Positions 47,503 through 56,856 of a stretch of DNA of 64,000 nt are shown here, one piece after another. The first letter of the stretch is position 1; the number at the start of each line of letters is the position of its first letter. This DNA is from Echinimonas agarilytica. GTDB taxonomy: Bacteria; Pseudomonadota; Gammaproteobacteria; Enterobacterales; Neiellaceae. Location: the NCBI RefSeq assembly GCF_023703465.1, contig NZ_JAMQGP010000001.1, positions 310,001 to 374,000 on the forward strand. The letters run 5' to 3'. The position numbers and the translations under genes were made by a program. The notes beneath the pieces were generated by a model. That model was not told where the DNA came from and made no database searches. It saw only the letters and a list, made by a program, of their open reading frames with translations.

Positions 47503-48573
47503 ATGGAGCAAGTCACAGTTGACTTAGCCGACAGAAGCTATCCAATTTCGATTGGAGAAGGTCTGCTGGGCGATATTAAATATTTCGCACCTCACATTCG
47601 AGGTCAGCGAATTTTAATTGTGACCAACGAGACCATTGCTCCGCTCTACCTAGAGTCGCTAAAAACCACGTTGTCTGACTATCAAGTCGATGACGTGATT
47701 TTGCCTGACGGAGAGCAGTTCAAGACGCTTGAGCATCTCAACAGTATTTTTTCTGTGTTGCTTGAAAAGCGTCATGGACGCGACACGACCTTGATTGCTC
47801 TCGGTGGTGGTGTAGTCGGTGATATGACCGGCTTTGCTGCTGCGTGTTATCAACGTGGCGTGGACTTTATTCAGATTCCAACGACCTTGCTTGCTCAGGT
47901 TGATTCATCTGTGGGTGGTAAAACCGCAGTGAATCACCCTATGGGCAAAAATATGATTGGTGCTTTTTATCAGCCGCAGGCGGTGGTGATCGACACTTTG
48001 TGTTTGAACACTTTACCTCAGCGAGAGCTGGCCGCAGGTATGGCTGAAGTCATCAAGTACGGAATCATTGAAGATGAAGCATTTTTCGTTTGGCTTGAGG
48101 CGCATATTGAGCCATTGATGACGCTCGATCTTCAGCTCATGGCTGAAGCCGTAAAGACGTGTTGTCAAATCAAAGCCGACGTTGTCGCCGCAGACGAAAA
48201 AGAGCACGGTAAGCGTGCGCTATTGAATCTGGGGCATACTTTTGGTCATGCCATTGAGGCAGAGCAAGGTTATGGCAACTGGCTCCATGGAGAAGCCGTA
48301 GGGGCTGGCATGGTGATGGCTGCCAAAACATCGTTGTTAGAAGCGATGATTAGCGAGCAAGATTATCAACGCATGGTTGATTTAATCGAAGCGGCTTCGC
48401 TACCTACGACTAAACCTGAAGATATGGACTTTGATGCCTTCATGAAGCACATGATGCGTGACAAAAAAGTTCAACATGGTAACTTGCGTTTAATACTACC
48501 TGAGGGTATCGGACGCGCGGGCATTTACCAGTCAGTTTCTGAGTCTGTTCTTTCTCGGGTGATTGATTCTTAG
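47503..48573 (+). CDS. aroB: 3-dehydroquinate synthase
   Basis: NAD- and divalent-metal-dependent cyclase of the shikimate pathway (356 residues; E. coli 362). NAD-binding [16 protein letters not shown] and the metal-binding Glu/His segments ([31 protein letters not shown]) are intact. Co-transcribed with aroK; damX starts 20 bases later. Confidence 0.97.
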   Translation: MEQVTVDLADRSYPISIGEGLLGDIKYFAPHIRGQRILIVTNETIAPLYLESLKTTLSDYQVDDVILPDGEQFKTLEHLNSIFSVLLEKRHGRDTTLIALGGGVVGDMTGFAAACYQRGVDFIQIPTTLLAQVDSSVGGKTAVNHPMGKNMIGAFYQPQAVVIDTLCLNTLPQRELAAGMAEVIKYGIIEDEAFFVWLEAHIEPLMTLDLQLMAEAVKTCCQIKADVVAADEKEHGKRALLNLGHTFGHAIEAEQGYGNWLHGEAVGAGMVMAAKTSLLEAMISEQDYQRMVDLIEAASLPTTKPEDMDFDAFMKHMMRDKKVQHGNLRLILPEGIGRAGIYQSVSESVLSRVIDS

Positions 48574-48593
48574 TCAACTGTAGGACTTAAAAA

Positions 48594-50105
48594 GTGCCTG
48601 AGCCTCAAGTTAGTCAGTCGTTGCTTCCTTCTCAACAGCAGTTATTGTTGAGAATCCAACACCTTGCTGGACTCGACTCAAACCTCGTGATGGTGACCGG
48701 CCGTGCTGGTGCAGGTAAATACACCATTGCCGGGGCTTTACTCGAGCAATACGGTGACGACTTTGATGTAGCTTGGGTGATCTGTCACGAGAAATCGACG
48801 CCGGCTAGCATTCGCAAGCAAATCCTAACTCAACTCTTTCCCGACCAAACATTCAATGAATCCGAGTCGTTGCAAGCGAGTTTGAGTCACCTTCAAATGA
48901 ACTCGGCATGCCGCTGGATGATCGTCATCAATCAAGCCGAGCAATTGAGCAATCAGTTACTGGTTGAATTGTGGGGCTTAGTCGAAGCGAGCCGTAAAGC
49001 GGGTCCAGAACTTCAGCATTCGAGCGTATTATTATTCTCAGAGCCAGCTTGGGCGAACCGCATCTCCAAAGAGATGAACTCAATTACCGGCCAAGATCAG
49101 GCACTACTTCAAATTCCACCGCTGACGCTCGATGAGCGTAAGTCCCTGTTTGTAAGTCTTCAAAGTCGATTGGACGGGGATGAACTTGATGTGGACTTAA
49201 ACGAACGTGAGCTGAATGATCAAGAAGGCTTACCCGGTGAAGTGGTTGCACTGCTGGCAGGGGTTCAAACACCTGTAAATTTGACTGATACCGATGAACA
49301 CAAAGCGCCGGTAAAACCGCTACCTATCCTTTGGATAGCTGCTATTGCGGGCTTGATATTGATGGCGCTCATCTTAATGTGGGCGCTTTCTGGCGATGAA
49401 GATAACTCATCGGCCAAAACACCATCACCAGAGATGCAAGAGCAATTGTCGGCACTTGAAATAGTCGAACCGAGTCGCGACAGTATGCGAGACGAGGGTG
49501 AGCTGCTAGAACAAGTATTGTCCGATGCGCAGGAGCAAGCGGTCGAAGTTCTGCCTGAGCGATTACCACAAGACACCATGACGACCGACGTCGATGATGA
49601 AAGTAACAAAGCACGGATTGAAGTAGACGAGGAAACCCTCGCACGCATTGAGCAAGCTGAAGCGGCTCTTGCGGGTGAGAAAACTGCTGTACAAGAGGTT
49701 CCTGTTATTGAGCCGAAGCCAAAAAGCGAACCTGCTCAAAACGAAGCGCCTAAGACGCAAGCTTCAAAATCGGTGGCACAACCTGAAACCGCGCCAGTAC
49801 CTATGACGAAAGTGTGGTGGCAGCAAGCCCCAGCATCACAATACGTGTTGCAAATGGTGGTGATGAGTTCCCCACAGAGTATCGACAAATTTGCAGCTCG
49901 TTATGGGCTCGGCAATGATGAGCGATTTAAAGTGTACACTGCTCGAAGAAAAGGTAGCTTGGTTTACATTGGAGTCTATGGAGAGTATGCAAGCTCGGAT
50001 GCAGCACGCTCGGCACTGAAAAGCTTTGCCAGCAATGTACAGCAGCTGAAACCTTGGCCCCGGTCAATTGCTTCCATCCAAAAAGAAGCGGTGATCCTTG
50101 AGTAA
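48594..50105 (+). CDS. damX: DamX: AAA ATPase-like and SPOR-domain cell division protein
   Basis: A 503-residue inner-membrane protein. The cytoplasmic N-terminal domain keeps a P-loop (VTGRAGAGKYTIA) and an AAA fold resembling ExeA/GspA-type proteins. A membrane span follows at about 243-262 (ILWIAAIAGLILMALILMW), then a long acidic periplasmic linker and a C-terminal SPOR domain (YVLQMVVMSSPQSIDKF). SPOR domains bind denuded septal glycan. The start is GTG at 48594. It overlaps dam by eight bases. The intact P-loop is worth noting because E. coli DamX has lost nucleotide-binding residues (from memory). Confidence 0.88.
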   Translation: MPEPQVSQSLLPSQQQLLLRIQHLAGLDSNLVMVTGRAGAGKYTIAGALLEQYGDDFDVAWVICHEKSTPASIRKQILTQLFPDQTFNESESLQASLSHLQMNSACRWMIVINQAEQLSNQLLVELWGLVEASRKAGPELQHSSVLLFSEPAWANRISKEMNSITGQDQALLQIPPLTLDERKSLFVSLQSRLDGDELDVDLNERELNDQEGLPGEVVALLAGVQTPVNLTDTDEHKAPVKPLPILWIAAIAGLILMALILMWALSGDEDNSSAKTPSPEMQEQLSALEIVEPSRDSMRDEGELLEQVLSDAQEQAVEVLPERLPQDTMTTDVDDESNKARIEVDEETLARIEQAEAALAGEKTAVQEVPVIEPKPKSEPAQNEAPKTQASKSVAQPETAPVPMTKVWWQQAPASQYVLQMVVMSSPQSIDKFAARYGLGNDERFKVYTARRKGSLVYIGVYGEYASSDAARSALKSFASNVQQLKPWPRSIASIQKEAVILE

Positions 50106-50928
50106 TGTGAAGCAACGAGCGTTCTTGAAGTGGGCGGGTGGAAAGTATGGCTTAATCGAACCAATCCAAAAGCGTTTGCCAAAAGGGAAACGCTTGGTGG
50201 AGCCATTTGTGGGCGCAGGCAGTGTATTTCTAAATACAGAGTTTGAGCATTATTGGCTGAACGACATCAACCAAGACCTGATTGATGTCTATCTTTGGCT
50301 GCAGCGCGACCCAGCAACTTATATTGAAGCCGCAGCGGGGCTGTTTATACCTGCCAATAATGACGCTGAACGCTACTATCAATATCGAGAAGAATTTAAT
50401 TGCACGGTGCCAGGCTTACGCAGAGCAACCTTATTTTTATACATGAATCGCCATGGCTATAACGGCCTGTGTCGTTACAATAAAAAAGGTGGTTTTAATG
50501 TACCCTTTGGCCGATACAAACGGCCCTATTTCCCACGAAATGAATTGTTTGCTTTTGCCCAGAAAGCGACTCGCGCCACATTCACCTCTCTGCCTTTTGA
50601 GCAAGTATTTGCCACGGTTGAACAGGGCGATGTTGTTTATTGTGATCCTCCCTATGCGCCGTTGAGCGCCACTGCAAGCTTCACCGCATATGCAGGCAAT
50701 GGCTTTGGTCTGGTAGAGCAGCAGAAGCTTGCTGAGCAAGCTGCCATGTGCGCGGAAGACGCAGTACCTGTGTTGATCAGTAACCATGATTTAGAGTCCA
50801 CGCGGGAATGGTATCGCAGAGCCGATGTTACTCAGTTAGATGTGCGCCGTACTATTAGCAGAAATGGTAAAGGGCGTGGAAAGGTGAGTGAACTCTTAGC
50901 GTTGTATCAGTTGAATAATCGACGCTAA
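50098..50928 (+). CDS. dam: DNA adenine methyltransferase (GATC)
   Basis: Methylates adenine in GATC, guiding mismatch repair and replication timing. The protein has 276 residues (E. coli 278). The N-terminal AdoMet motif LKWAGGKYGLIEPI, the FVGAGSVFLNTE segment and the catalytic DPPYAPLS (VVYCDPPY) mark the alpha group. The start is TTG at 50098, inside the end of damX, which suggests low, coupled expression; no ATG fits the conserved N terminus. Convergent with DUF2970, with seven bases between. Confidence 0.96.
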   Translation: MSNVKQRAFLKWAGGKYGLIEPIQKRLPKGKRLVEPFVGAGSVFLNTEFEHYWLNDINQDLIDVYLWLQRDPATYIEAAAGLFIPANNDAERYYQYREEFNCTVPGLRRATLFLYMNRHGYNGLCRYNKKGGFNVPFGRYKRPYFPRNELFAFAQKATRATFTSLPFEQVFATVEQGDVVYCDPPYAPLSATASFTAYAGNGFGLVEQQKLAEQAAMCAEDAVPVLISNHDLESTREWYRRADVTQLDVRRTISRNGKGRGKVSELLALYQLNNRR

Positions 50929-50935
50929 AGCAGCG

Positions 50936-51115
50936 TTAATCAATGACCCAATTCACAATCACTAGTAATCCAGCAATCAACAAAATAATGAGCACAACGC
51001 CACTTATCAGATACGGCACAATGCTATTTTGTTGGAAATCGCGTTGTCTTGTTTGTTCTGACTGCACGCCAAACAATGCACCTGCTGCACTTTTAAAATA
51101 TTGCCAAAACGACAA
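50936..51115 (-). CDS. DUF2970 small membrane protein
   Basis: A 59-residue gene that is easy to miss. The N-terminal half, FWQYFKSAAGALFGVQ followed by SEQTRQRDFQQ, is the DUF2970 pattern. It is followed by one membrane helix at about 36-57 (LISGVVLIILLIAGLLVIV). It starts with TTG at 51113-51115, directly after the TAA of the upstream gene (TAATTG), so ribosomes could restart there. Function is unknown; the family is common in gammaproteobacteria. Convergent with dam. Confidence 0.75.
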   Translation of the reverse strand: MSFWQYFKSAAGALFGVQSEQTRQRDFQQNSIVPYLISGVVLIILLIAGLLVIVNWVID

Positions 51116-51454
51116 TTAAGCGGCGTCTCTTACGGGGCGTTGTTTTTTATTTGCGTCGATCTGCTTGTTGTCTGTTTTTGAGATCAGTTCAAGTAAGTCT
51201 AAAAAGTGAAAACTGATTGAGCGGCTATTGCCGGTTGCCCAGCCAAACCACGTTGTGGATTGTTGAGTCTCAGCGATTGCACACTGATTTGCCGGATGGC
51301 TTTTGGGCAGTGACGTGTTGTATTGAATATTTGCTTCGCAGTCACATGATAAATTCGCGACCGAAATACCCCGAGTATCTTGCATTGCTAGTGTTACGCC
51401 AGCAACAGCACATACGCCAGTCAGTAATAACGATGTAGTTTTTAACTTGCTCAT
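51116..51454 (-). CDS. Small exported protein of unknown function
   Basis: A 112-residue protein with a clear signal peptide (KTTSLLLTGVCAVAGVTLA; cleavage near residue 23). Mature-region features are three Cys (LSCDCEAN and NQCAIAE) that could form a disulfide or bind metal, an aromatic patch TTWFGWATG, and a basic, charged tail. I do not recognise a family. The ATG at 51454 is favoured by the signal peptide; an upstream start would add four residues. Its stop abuts the TTG of the DUF2970 gene, suggesting an operon. Confidence 0.6.
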   Translation of the reverse strand: MSKLKTTSLLLTGVCAVAGVTLAMQDTRGISVANLSCDCEANIQYNTSLPKSHPANQCAIAETQQSTTWFGWATGNSRSISFHFLDLLELISKTDNKQIDANKKQRPVRDAA

Positions 51455-51556
51455 CCGTTGAACCAATATTTAAACAGTCGTGAGTGGATAGTGTAATTAC
51501 ACAAAATCGCTCACTGAGTATACAATCGAAATTCTGTGAGGCCAAACATTTTGACA

Positions 51557-51587
51557 TAAAAAAACACCGCCATTGGGCGGTGTTTTT
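51557..51587 (-). terminator. Terminator of the TorF-like porin gene
   Basis: A-run plus ACACCGCC and GGCGGTGT plus T-run form an 8-bp GC-rich stem with a four-base ATTG loop. The A- and T-runs make it bidirectional. It lies 47 bases after the porin stop. Confidence 0.92.
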
Positions 51588-51633
51588 GAAATCGCATTGT
51601 TTTTCTTTATATTTTTAAGTATTCGAGCGTGTC

Positions 51634-52311
51634 TTACAGGTCGAAATCGACAGAGTAAGAAACAACTGCGCGTACTTCGTCATCTTTCGTTTCGTCAGCG
51701 TCATCATCGATGTCAGTGCTGCCAACCCAGAAAGTGAAACCGTCTTTGCTCAAAGAAGCGCTGTAATCGATTACTTCGTCATCAGCACCGTCTACGTCGT
51801 AGTAACCTACGTGAAGGCCTAATTCCAAACCTTCAGCAACTTCGAAAGTTGCATCAGCGTTGTAGTAGAAATCATCAGCGAAGTCACCGCCAGCGTCGCT
51901 GTCGATCAACGTTGCAACACCAACAGTCAAGAAGCTGTAACCACCAGACACATACAACTCACTGAAGTCTGTATCTTCGTCAGCGTCTGGGTATGCGTAG
52001 TAGATCGCGCCTACGTCATAGCTGAAACCTTCAATTTCGCCAGCATAGCCCGCGTAGAAATCCCACTCGTAAGTTGCGTCGTCGTCACCGAAGTCAACGT
52101 TAGATGCCCAAGTACCAACGTAGATGCCGTTGCCTGCATCGTAGTCAATGCCACCAGAGATTGCTGGACCGTTATCAGTTTGAGTCAGACCACGCCATAC
52201 GTAGTCGCTTGCAACTGCAGCGTTTGCAGAAAGACCTTCAACAGCGGCCGCTGGAGCTGCGATTGATGCAGCAAGAATCGCAGATGCGATTAAAGTTTTA
52301 GTTGCTTTCAT
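51634..52311 (-). CDS. TorF-family (Gcw_chp) putative outer-membrane porin
   Basis: A 225-residue outer-membrane beta-barrel protein. It has a signal peptide (cleavage after AAPAAA, about residue 22), the family opening LSANAAVASDYVWRGLTQTD, alternating amphipathic strands with GGIDYDAGNGIYVGTWASN, and a C-terminal YSVDFDL ending in an aliphatic residue. The protein is very acidic (many DDD/DAD loops), as in marine bacteria. The family has been proposed to move small solutes, possibly tied to anaerobic respiration or riboflavin-linked genes; not shown here. A TGAT-N4-ATCA site lies about 100 bases upstream. A strong terminator follows. Confidence 0.85.
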   Translation of the reverse strand: MKATKTLIASAILAASIAAPAAAVEGLSANAAVASDYVWRGLTQTDNGPAISGGIDYDAGNGIYVGTWASNVDFGDDDATYEWDFYAGYAGEIEGFSYDVGAIYYAYPDADEDTDFSELYVSGGYSFLTVGVATLIDSDAGGDFADDFYYNADATFEVAEGLELGLHVGYYDVDGADDEVIDYSASLSKDGFTFWVGSTDIDDDADETKDDEVRAVVSYSVDFDL

Positions 52312-52633
52312 AAGTGTGTACTCCTGGAATATGAGTTATAAAATCTTTTTTATAGTTTTTAGCTGATAGCTGGCCAAGTACTAAGCACTACCTGTGCCAA
52401 AATCAGTAAAGTGATTTATATCAGTGTTTTACAATTTGTTCTATAGTTTAATTAAATTTAATATAACAACTTGTGCACTTTTATGTAGCACTGTTGCAAT
52501 GCGCTTCACTATTCTGGTGCGCATTGTTTTTAGCTGCTCGAAGATTGTGCAACGACTAAGTTTCGATTTGCTATGGCGTATTCGGTAAACTAGCGCGTAG
52601 AAACCTCCTGTAAGCCTTTTTGAGTGACAAACT
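52312..52633. other. Divergent porin-rpe regulatory gap
   Basis: 322 bases without a gene. It is AT-rich near both ends and holds the TGAT-N4-ATCA element at 52412-52423. It must contain the promoters of the porin (minus) and rpe (plus), but no clear sigma-70 pair was picked out for rpe. No structured RNA stands out. Confidence 0.5.
52412..52423 (-). promoter_or_regulatory. FNR- or CRP-like site upstream of the porin
   Basis: TGATTTATATCA is a perfect TGAT-N4-ATCA dyad. The outer bases are G on both sides, so it is an imperfect FNR site; the flanks (AGTGA..TCAGT) also give it partial CRP character. It is centred about 107 bases before the porin start codon. The transcription start is unknown, so the sense of control is open. 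Confidence 0.35.
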
Positions 52634-53308
52634 ATGAAAACTCCAATTATTGCTCCGTCGATCCTATCCGCTAATCTTGCACGGTTAGGTGATGACGTTG
52701 ATGCAGTGCTAGAAGCGGGGGCCGACTGGGTCCATTTTGATGTGATGGACAATCATTACGTACCGAACTTGACCTTTGGTCCAGCCATTTGTTCGGCCTT
52801 GAGAAAGCATGGTGTGACTGCTCCTATTGATGTGCATTTAATGGTTGAACCGGTGGACGGTTTGGTGCCTCAGTTTATTGATGCCGGTGCAAGTTTAATT
52901 AGTTTTCACCCTGAAGCATCTCGTCATCCGCATCGAACGCTGCAGGCGATTCAAGCAGGTGGCTGTCAATCTGGAGTAGTGTTAAATCCTGGAACGCCGC
53001 TTTCTACCATCGAGTGTTTGATCGACGAAGTGGATTTAATCTTACTCATGTCGGTAAACCCAGGATTTGGTGGGCAGTCATTTATTCCGCAAACGTTAGA
53101 CAAAATTAAACAAGCGCGAACTCTAATTAATGCGTCAGGTCGGGATATTCGCTTAGAAATTGATGGCGGCGTTAAAATCGACAACATTGGTGAGATTGCA
53201 GCGGCGGGCGTGGATACATTTGTTGCGGGCTCGGCTATTTTTGGTCAAGACGATTACCCATCCATTATTGCGCAGATGCGAGAGCAAATTGCCAAAGCAA
53301 CGTCGTAG
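52634..53308 (+). CDS. rpe: Ribulose-phosphate 3-epimerase
   Basis: TIM-barrel enzyme of the pentose phosphate pathway (224 residues; E. coli 225). Key motifs are [33 protein letters not shown] with the metal-binding His and catalytic Asp, [10 protein letters not shown], and IDGGVKIDN. First of the rpe-gph-trpS operon, ending eight bases before gph. Confidence 0.97.
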   Translation: MKTPIIAPSILSANLARLGDDVDAVLEAGADWVHFDVMDNHYVPNLTFGPAICSALRKHGVTAPIDVHLMVEPVDGLVPQFIDAGASLISFHPEASRHPHRTLQAIQAGGCQSGVVLNPGTPLSTIECLIDEVDLILLMSVNPGFGGQSFIPQTLDKIKQARTLINASGRDIRLEIDGGVKIDNIGEIAAAGVDTFVAGSAIFGQDDYPSIIAQMREQIAKATS

Positions 53309-53316
53309 GGCAACCG

Positions 53317-54012
53317 ATGAACACAATAAAACCTCAAACCGTTCGCGCGATTGCATTTGATTTAGATGGCACGCTTATCGACAGCGCGCCAGATTTAGGT
53401 GCAGCTTTAAATCAAATGCTAACACAGCTCAATTTGCCCAGCGTGGGCATGGCCGAGGTGCGCGGTTGGGTTGGCAATGGCATGAAAATGTTAGTCACAC
53501 GGTCTTTGGTTCATCACGCGGCAGATGCTTCTGAATCAGCTATTCAACATGCATTGGCGCTATTCAGTGCAGCGTATGCTCAACATCTCAGTATCAATAC
53601 CGTAGTGTATAACGGAGTCATGGAGTCTTTGACGGCATTATATAAGGCAGGGTATCGATTAGCTTTAATTACCAATAAAGCGTCATGCTATTTGCCGGAT
53701 ATTCTCCGCGCCTATCATATGGACGAGATGTTTGAAGTTGTGCTTGGCGGTGATTCTCTGTTAGAGAAGAAACCTCACCCGTTACCCTTGTTGCATGTAT
53801 GCGAAGCCTTCGATGTTGAGCCGCACCAGCTATTGATGGTGGGAGACTCAAAAAACGACATTGAAGCAGGAAAAAATGCCGGTTGTCCGACACTGGGCTT
53901 GACCTATGGCTACAACTACGGGGAACATATCAGCCTGAGTGCTCCGGATATGACCGCAGACTCGCTAATCGAATTACTGCCGGTGTTGATACCGGCAACT
54001 GAAACAATCTAG
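53317..54012 (+). CDS. gph: Phosphoglycolate phosphatase
   Basis: HAD-superfamily phosphatase (231 residues) that removes 2-phosphoglycolate, including that released in DNA repair. Motif I is FDLDGTLIDSAPDLG; motif II ALITNKA; motif III/IV EKKPHPLPLL and MVGDSKNDIEAGKNAG. Assigned as Gph by the conserved rpe-gph-trpS order. Confidence 0.93.
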   Translation: MNTIKPQTVRAIAFDLDGTLIDSAPDLGAALNQMLTQLNLPSVGMAEVRGWVGNGMKMLVTRSLVHHAADASESAIQHALALFSAAYAQHLSINTVVYNGVMESLTALYKAGYRLALITNKASCYLPDILRAYHMDEMFEVVLGGDSLLEKKPHPLPLLHVCEAFDVEPHQLLMVGDSKNDIEAGKNAGCPTLGLTYGYNYGEHISLSAPDMTADSLIELLPVLIPATETI

Positions 54013-54023
54013 GTGAATGACGA

Positions 54024-55028
54024 ATGACTAAGCCCATTGTCCTGAGTGGCATCCAACCTTCCGGTAATTTTACCCTCGGCAATTATGTTGGAGCCATCAA
54101 TGAGTGGCTAAAGATGCAGCAAGAATTTGACTGCCATTTTATGCTGGCAGACTTACATGCCATTACGGTTCGTCAAGATCCAGAGTTACTCAAAGAGCGC
54201 GTGTATGACGGTCTTGCCATGTATTTGGCATGTGGACTCGATCCAGAAAAAAGCACAATATTTGTGCAGTCGCACGTACCTGAGCATGCGCAACTGGGAT
54301 GGGCATTGAACTGTTATGCGCAAATGGGCGAGCTGACGCGCATGACGCAATTCAAAGATAAGTCGGCCAAGAATGCGAGCAATATTAATGTGGGTTTGTA
54401 CGCCTACCCAGTATTGCAAGCTGCTGACATTTTATTATATCAAGCGAACCAAGTGCCGGTGGGTGAAGATCAAAAGCAACATCTAGAGTTGACGCGTGAT
54501 ATCGCCACCCGCTTCAATAATCTGTACGGTGAAACCTTTGTGATGCCAGAACCGATGATTCCAAAAGTCGGCGCGCGCGTCATGTCATTGCAAGAACCGA
54601 CTAAGAAAATGTCGAAGTCAGATGACAACCCAAAGAGTTTCATTCTGCTGAACGACACACCGAAGCAAATGACTAAAAAGATTAAGTCAGCGGTGACCGA
54701 TTCAGATGAGCAAGCGCGTATTTACTTCGACACCGCAGAAAAGCCAGGTGTGTCCAACTTGCTGACCTTGTTGTCGGTCGCAACGGGCCGTCCAATTGCC
54801 GATTTAGTGCCTGAGTATGAAGACAAAATGTATGGCCACTTAAAAGGTGATGTTGCTGATGCAGTGGTTGCTATGCTGGCTCCTGTGCAAGAAAAGTATA
54901 CCGACTTGCGCAACAACCAAGACTACTTGCACAGTGTGATGCGCTCCGGTGCGGACAAAGCCAGCGAACGTGCTTCTAAGACACTCGCTGATGTATATGC
55001 AAAGGTAGGATTTATCCCTCGTCCGTAA
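54024..55028 (+). CDS. trpS: Tryptophanyl-tRNA synthetase
   Basis: Class I synthetase of 334 residues (E. coli 334). The HIGH-equivalent is [18 protein letters not shown] and KMSKS lies in [23 protein letters not shown] and [15 protein letters not shown] are family-conserved. Last gene of rpe-gph-trpS, followed by an intrinsic terminator. Confidence 0.98.
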   Translation: MTKPIVLSGIQPSGNFTLGNYVGAINEWLKMQQEFDCHFMLADLHAITVRQDPELLKERVYDGLAMYLACGLDPEKSTIFVQSHVPEHAQLGWALNCYAQMGELTRMTQFKDKSAKNASNINVGLYAYPVLQAADILLYQANQVPVGEDQKQHLELTRDIATRFNNLYGETFVMPEPMIPKVGARVMSLQEPTKKMSKSDDNPKSFILLNDTPKQMTKKIKSAVTDSDEQARIYFDTAEKPGVSNLLTLLSVATGRPIADLVPEYEDKMYGHLKGDVADAVVAMLAPVQEKYTDLRNNQDYLHSVMRSGADKASERASKTLADVYAKVGFIPRP

Positions 55029-55065
55029 ACGAGACAGAATCAAGCTTCACTTGATATAAATCATA

Positions 55066-55094
55066 CAAAGCCAACCTCCGGGTTGGCTTTTTTG
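55066..55094 (+). terminator. trpS operon terminator
   Basis: AAAGCCAACC (55067-55076) pairs with GGTTGGCTTT (55081-55090) around a TCCG loop, then T-run. It begins 38 bases after the trpS stop. Confidence 0.93.
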
Positions 55095-55125
55095 TATCTG
55101 CTCGTTCACTTTTAATTTGAATGTG

Positions 55126-55150
55126 CTAATTTATATTAGTATATTCTAAT
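55126..55150 (+). promoter_or_regulatory. Triple CTAAT/ATTAG half-site operator before the sulfur operon
   Basis: CTAAT (55126-55130), ATTAG (55135-55139) and CTAAT (55146-55150) form two overlapping inverted repeats with spacers of 4 and 6. They lie 46-70 bases before the CoA-disulfide reductase start. Their arrangement suggests a repressor site, perhaps for an ArsR-family sulfur sensor. The ArsR gene downstream has a different palindrome at its own promoter, so the regulator here is unknown. Confidence 0.4.
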
Positions 55151-55195
55151 GTATTGGTGCGGAAGCTGGCACATATCTTAATTAGGGAGAACAAA

Positions 55196-56854
55196 ATGAC
55201 ACGTATCTTAATTGTTGGAGGTGTTGCGGGAGGCGCTTCGGCCGCAGCGAGAGCCCGTCGAATGAGTGAGGAAGCAGAAATTATCATGTTCGATCGTGGC
55301 CCATATGTGTCATTTGCCAACTGCGGTTTGCCGTATCATATTGGTGGTGATATTGAATTGCGCGATGCTCTGCTGCTGCAAACACCCGAGAGCTTCAAAC
55401 AAAGATTTAATGTTGATGTACGAGTTCATTCAGAAGTCACCCACATCGACGCTGCCGCCAAAACTATTACCGTCAAGGATCTGCAAACCCAACAAAGCTA
55501 CTCAATATCCTATGACAAGTTGTTGCTCTCGCCCGGTGCAGTTTCAGTGCGACCGAATATTCCCGGTTTAGACAATGCTCGCACATTTGGCTTGCGCACG
55601 ATTCCCGATATGGATCAGATCAAGACGATCATTCAACAACATTCGGTGCAGCATGCAACGGTTGTGGGCGGCGGTTACATTGGTCTTGAAGCGGTAGAAG
55701 CTCTTCGGCAACTCAATATCAATGTCACCTTACTGGAACTTGCGCCGCAAGTGATGACCGCAGTGGACCCTGAAATGGCGACACCATTGCATCAAACGCT
55801 GCGTGATCACGGGGTTGATTTGCGGTTGGGAACCGCACTTGAATCTGTGAGTGAGACTGAAAATGGGCTGACACTCTCGCTCAATAATGGTGATCGATTA
55901 GATACCGAATTGCTGATCACCGCTATGGGCGTGAAGCCCGACACAAGCTTGGCTGAATCTGCGGGAGTGAATATTGGCAAAACTGGCGGTATTGCCGTGA
56001 ATGAGGCAATGCAAACTTCCGTTTCAGACATTTATGCGGTGGGAGATGCCGTCGAACATATTGACTTGGTCACGCAACAGCCGGCACTGATCCCACTGGC
56101 AGGGCCGGCCAATCGACAAGGGCGAAGTGCGGCCGATAATATGCTCGGTGGGCAAAAAATCTATGGTCATACTCAAGCAACGGCAATTTGTCGCGTGTTT
56201 AACTTAGCAGCTGCATGTACAGGTAGTTCTGAGAAGTCTTTGCTTAAACATGGTGTGGCGTACGAGAAAATCTATGTGCACCCCATGAGTCACGCCGGAT
56301 ACTTCCCAGGTGCTAAACCTGTATCGCTCAAACTATTATTTGCGCCTGACACGGGCGTTATTTTGGGCGCTCAAGCGGTGGGAGAAGATGGTATTGATAA
56401 GCGTATTGATGTGCTTGCCGTAGCGCTTCGAGCCGGGATGACAGTGTTTGACCTAGAAACGCTTGAATTGTGTTACGCACCGCCCTATGGCTCTGCCAAG
56501 GATGTGGTGAATCTAGCGGGGTTCGTCGCCAGTAATCTATTGCGTGGAGAAATTGATATTTGCCAAGTTGAAGACATCATTGACCCTCAACCACATCAAG
56601 TGGTGCTCGATGTACGCAATCCGCCAGAGCTTGAAAATGTGGGGGCCATCAATGGCGCGTTGAATATTCCATTGGATTCGCTGCGCGATAGACTCAATGA
56701 GCTTGATCGCAGCAAAGAGTATTTAGTGACATGCATGGTGGGATTGCGGGCACATGTCGCGTATCGGTTGTTGGTCAATTCAGGCTTCAAGGCCAAGAAC
56801 ATGACCGGCGGTTTCAAGACGTATCAAATGGTAAAGCAACAATTTAAGGCCTAG
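55196..56854 (+). CDS. CoA-disulfide/persulfide reductase with C-terminal rhodanese domain
   Basis: A 552-residue FAD/NAD(P)H oxidoreductase of the CoADR-Rhd type. Residues 1-445 are the flavoprotein: FAD loop ILIVGGVAGGASAAARARR, the single redox Cys C43 in SFANCGLPYHIGG, NAD loop VVGGGYIGLEAVEAL, and FAD site DIYAVGDAVEHID. Residues ~455-552 are a rhodanese domain with its active Cys in TCMVGLRAHVAYRLL. Known family members reduce CoA disulfide, CoA or glutathione persulfide, or polysulfide. AGGGAGA precedes the ATG. Two YeeE/YedE halves follow within 30 bases, giving a sulfur-handling operon. Confidence 0.87.
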   Translation: MTRILIVGGVAGGASAAARARRMSEEAEIIMFDRGPYVSFANCGLPYHIGGDIELRDALLLQTPESFKQRFNVDVRVHSEVTHIDAAAKTITVKDLQTQQSYSISYDKLLLSPGAVSVRPNIPGLDNARTFGLRTIPDMDQIKTIIQQHSVQHATVVGGGYIGLEAVEALRQLNINVTLLELAPQVMTAVDPEMATPLHQTLRDHGVDLRLGTALESVSETENGLTLSLNNGDRLDTELLITAMGVKPDTSLAESAGVNIGKTGGIAVNEAMQTSVSDIYAVGDAVEHIDLVTQQPALIPLAGPANRQGRSAADNMLGGQKIYGHTQATAICRVFNLAAACTGSSEKSLLKHGVAYEKIYVHPMSHAGYFPGAKPVSLKLLFAPDTGVILGAQAVGEDGIDKRIDVLAVALRAGMTVFDLETLELCYAPPYGSAKDVVNLAGFVASNLLRGEIDICQVEDIIDPQPHQVVLDVRNPPELENVGAINGALNIPLDSLRDRLNELDRSKEYLVTCMVGLRAHVAYRLLVNSGFKAKNMTGGFKTYQMVKQQFKA

Positions 56855-56856
56855 TC

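Noticed and set aside
49265-49648. 127-residue Ser-rich minus-strand frame in damX
   Set aside because: It is the antisense shadow of the acidic damX linker; the Ser-rich composition follows from Glu/Asp codons on the other strand.
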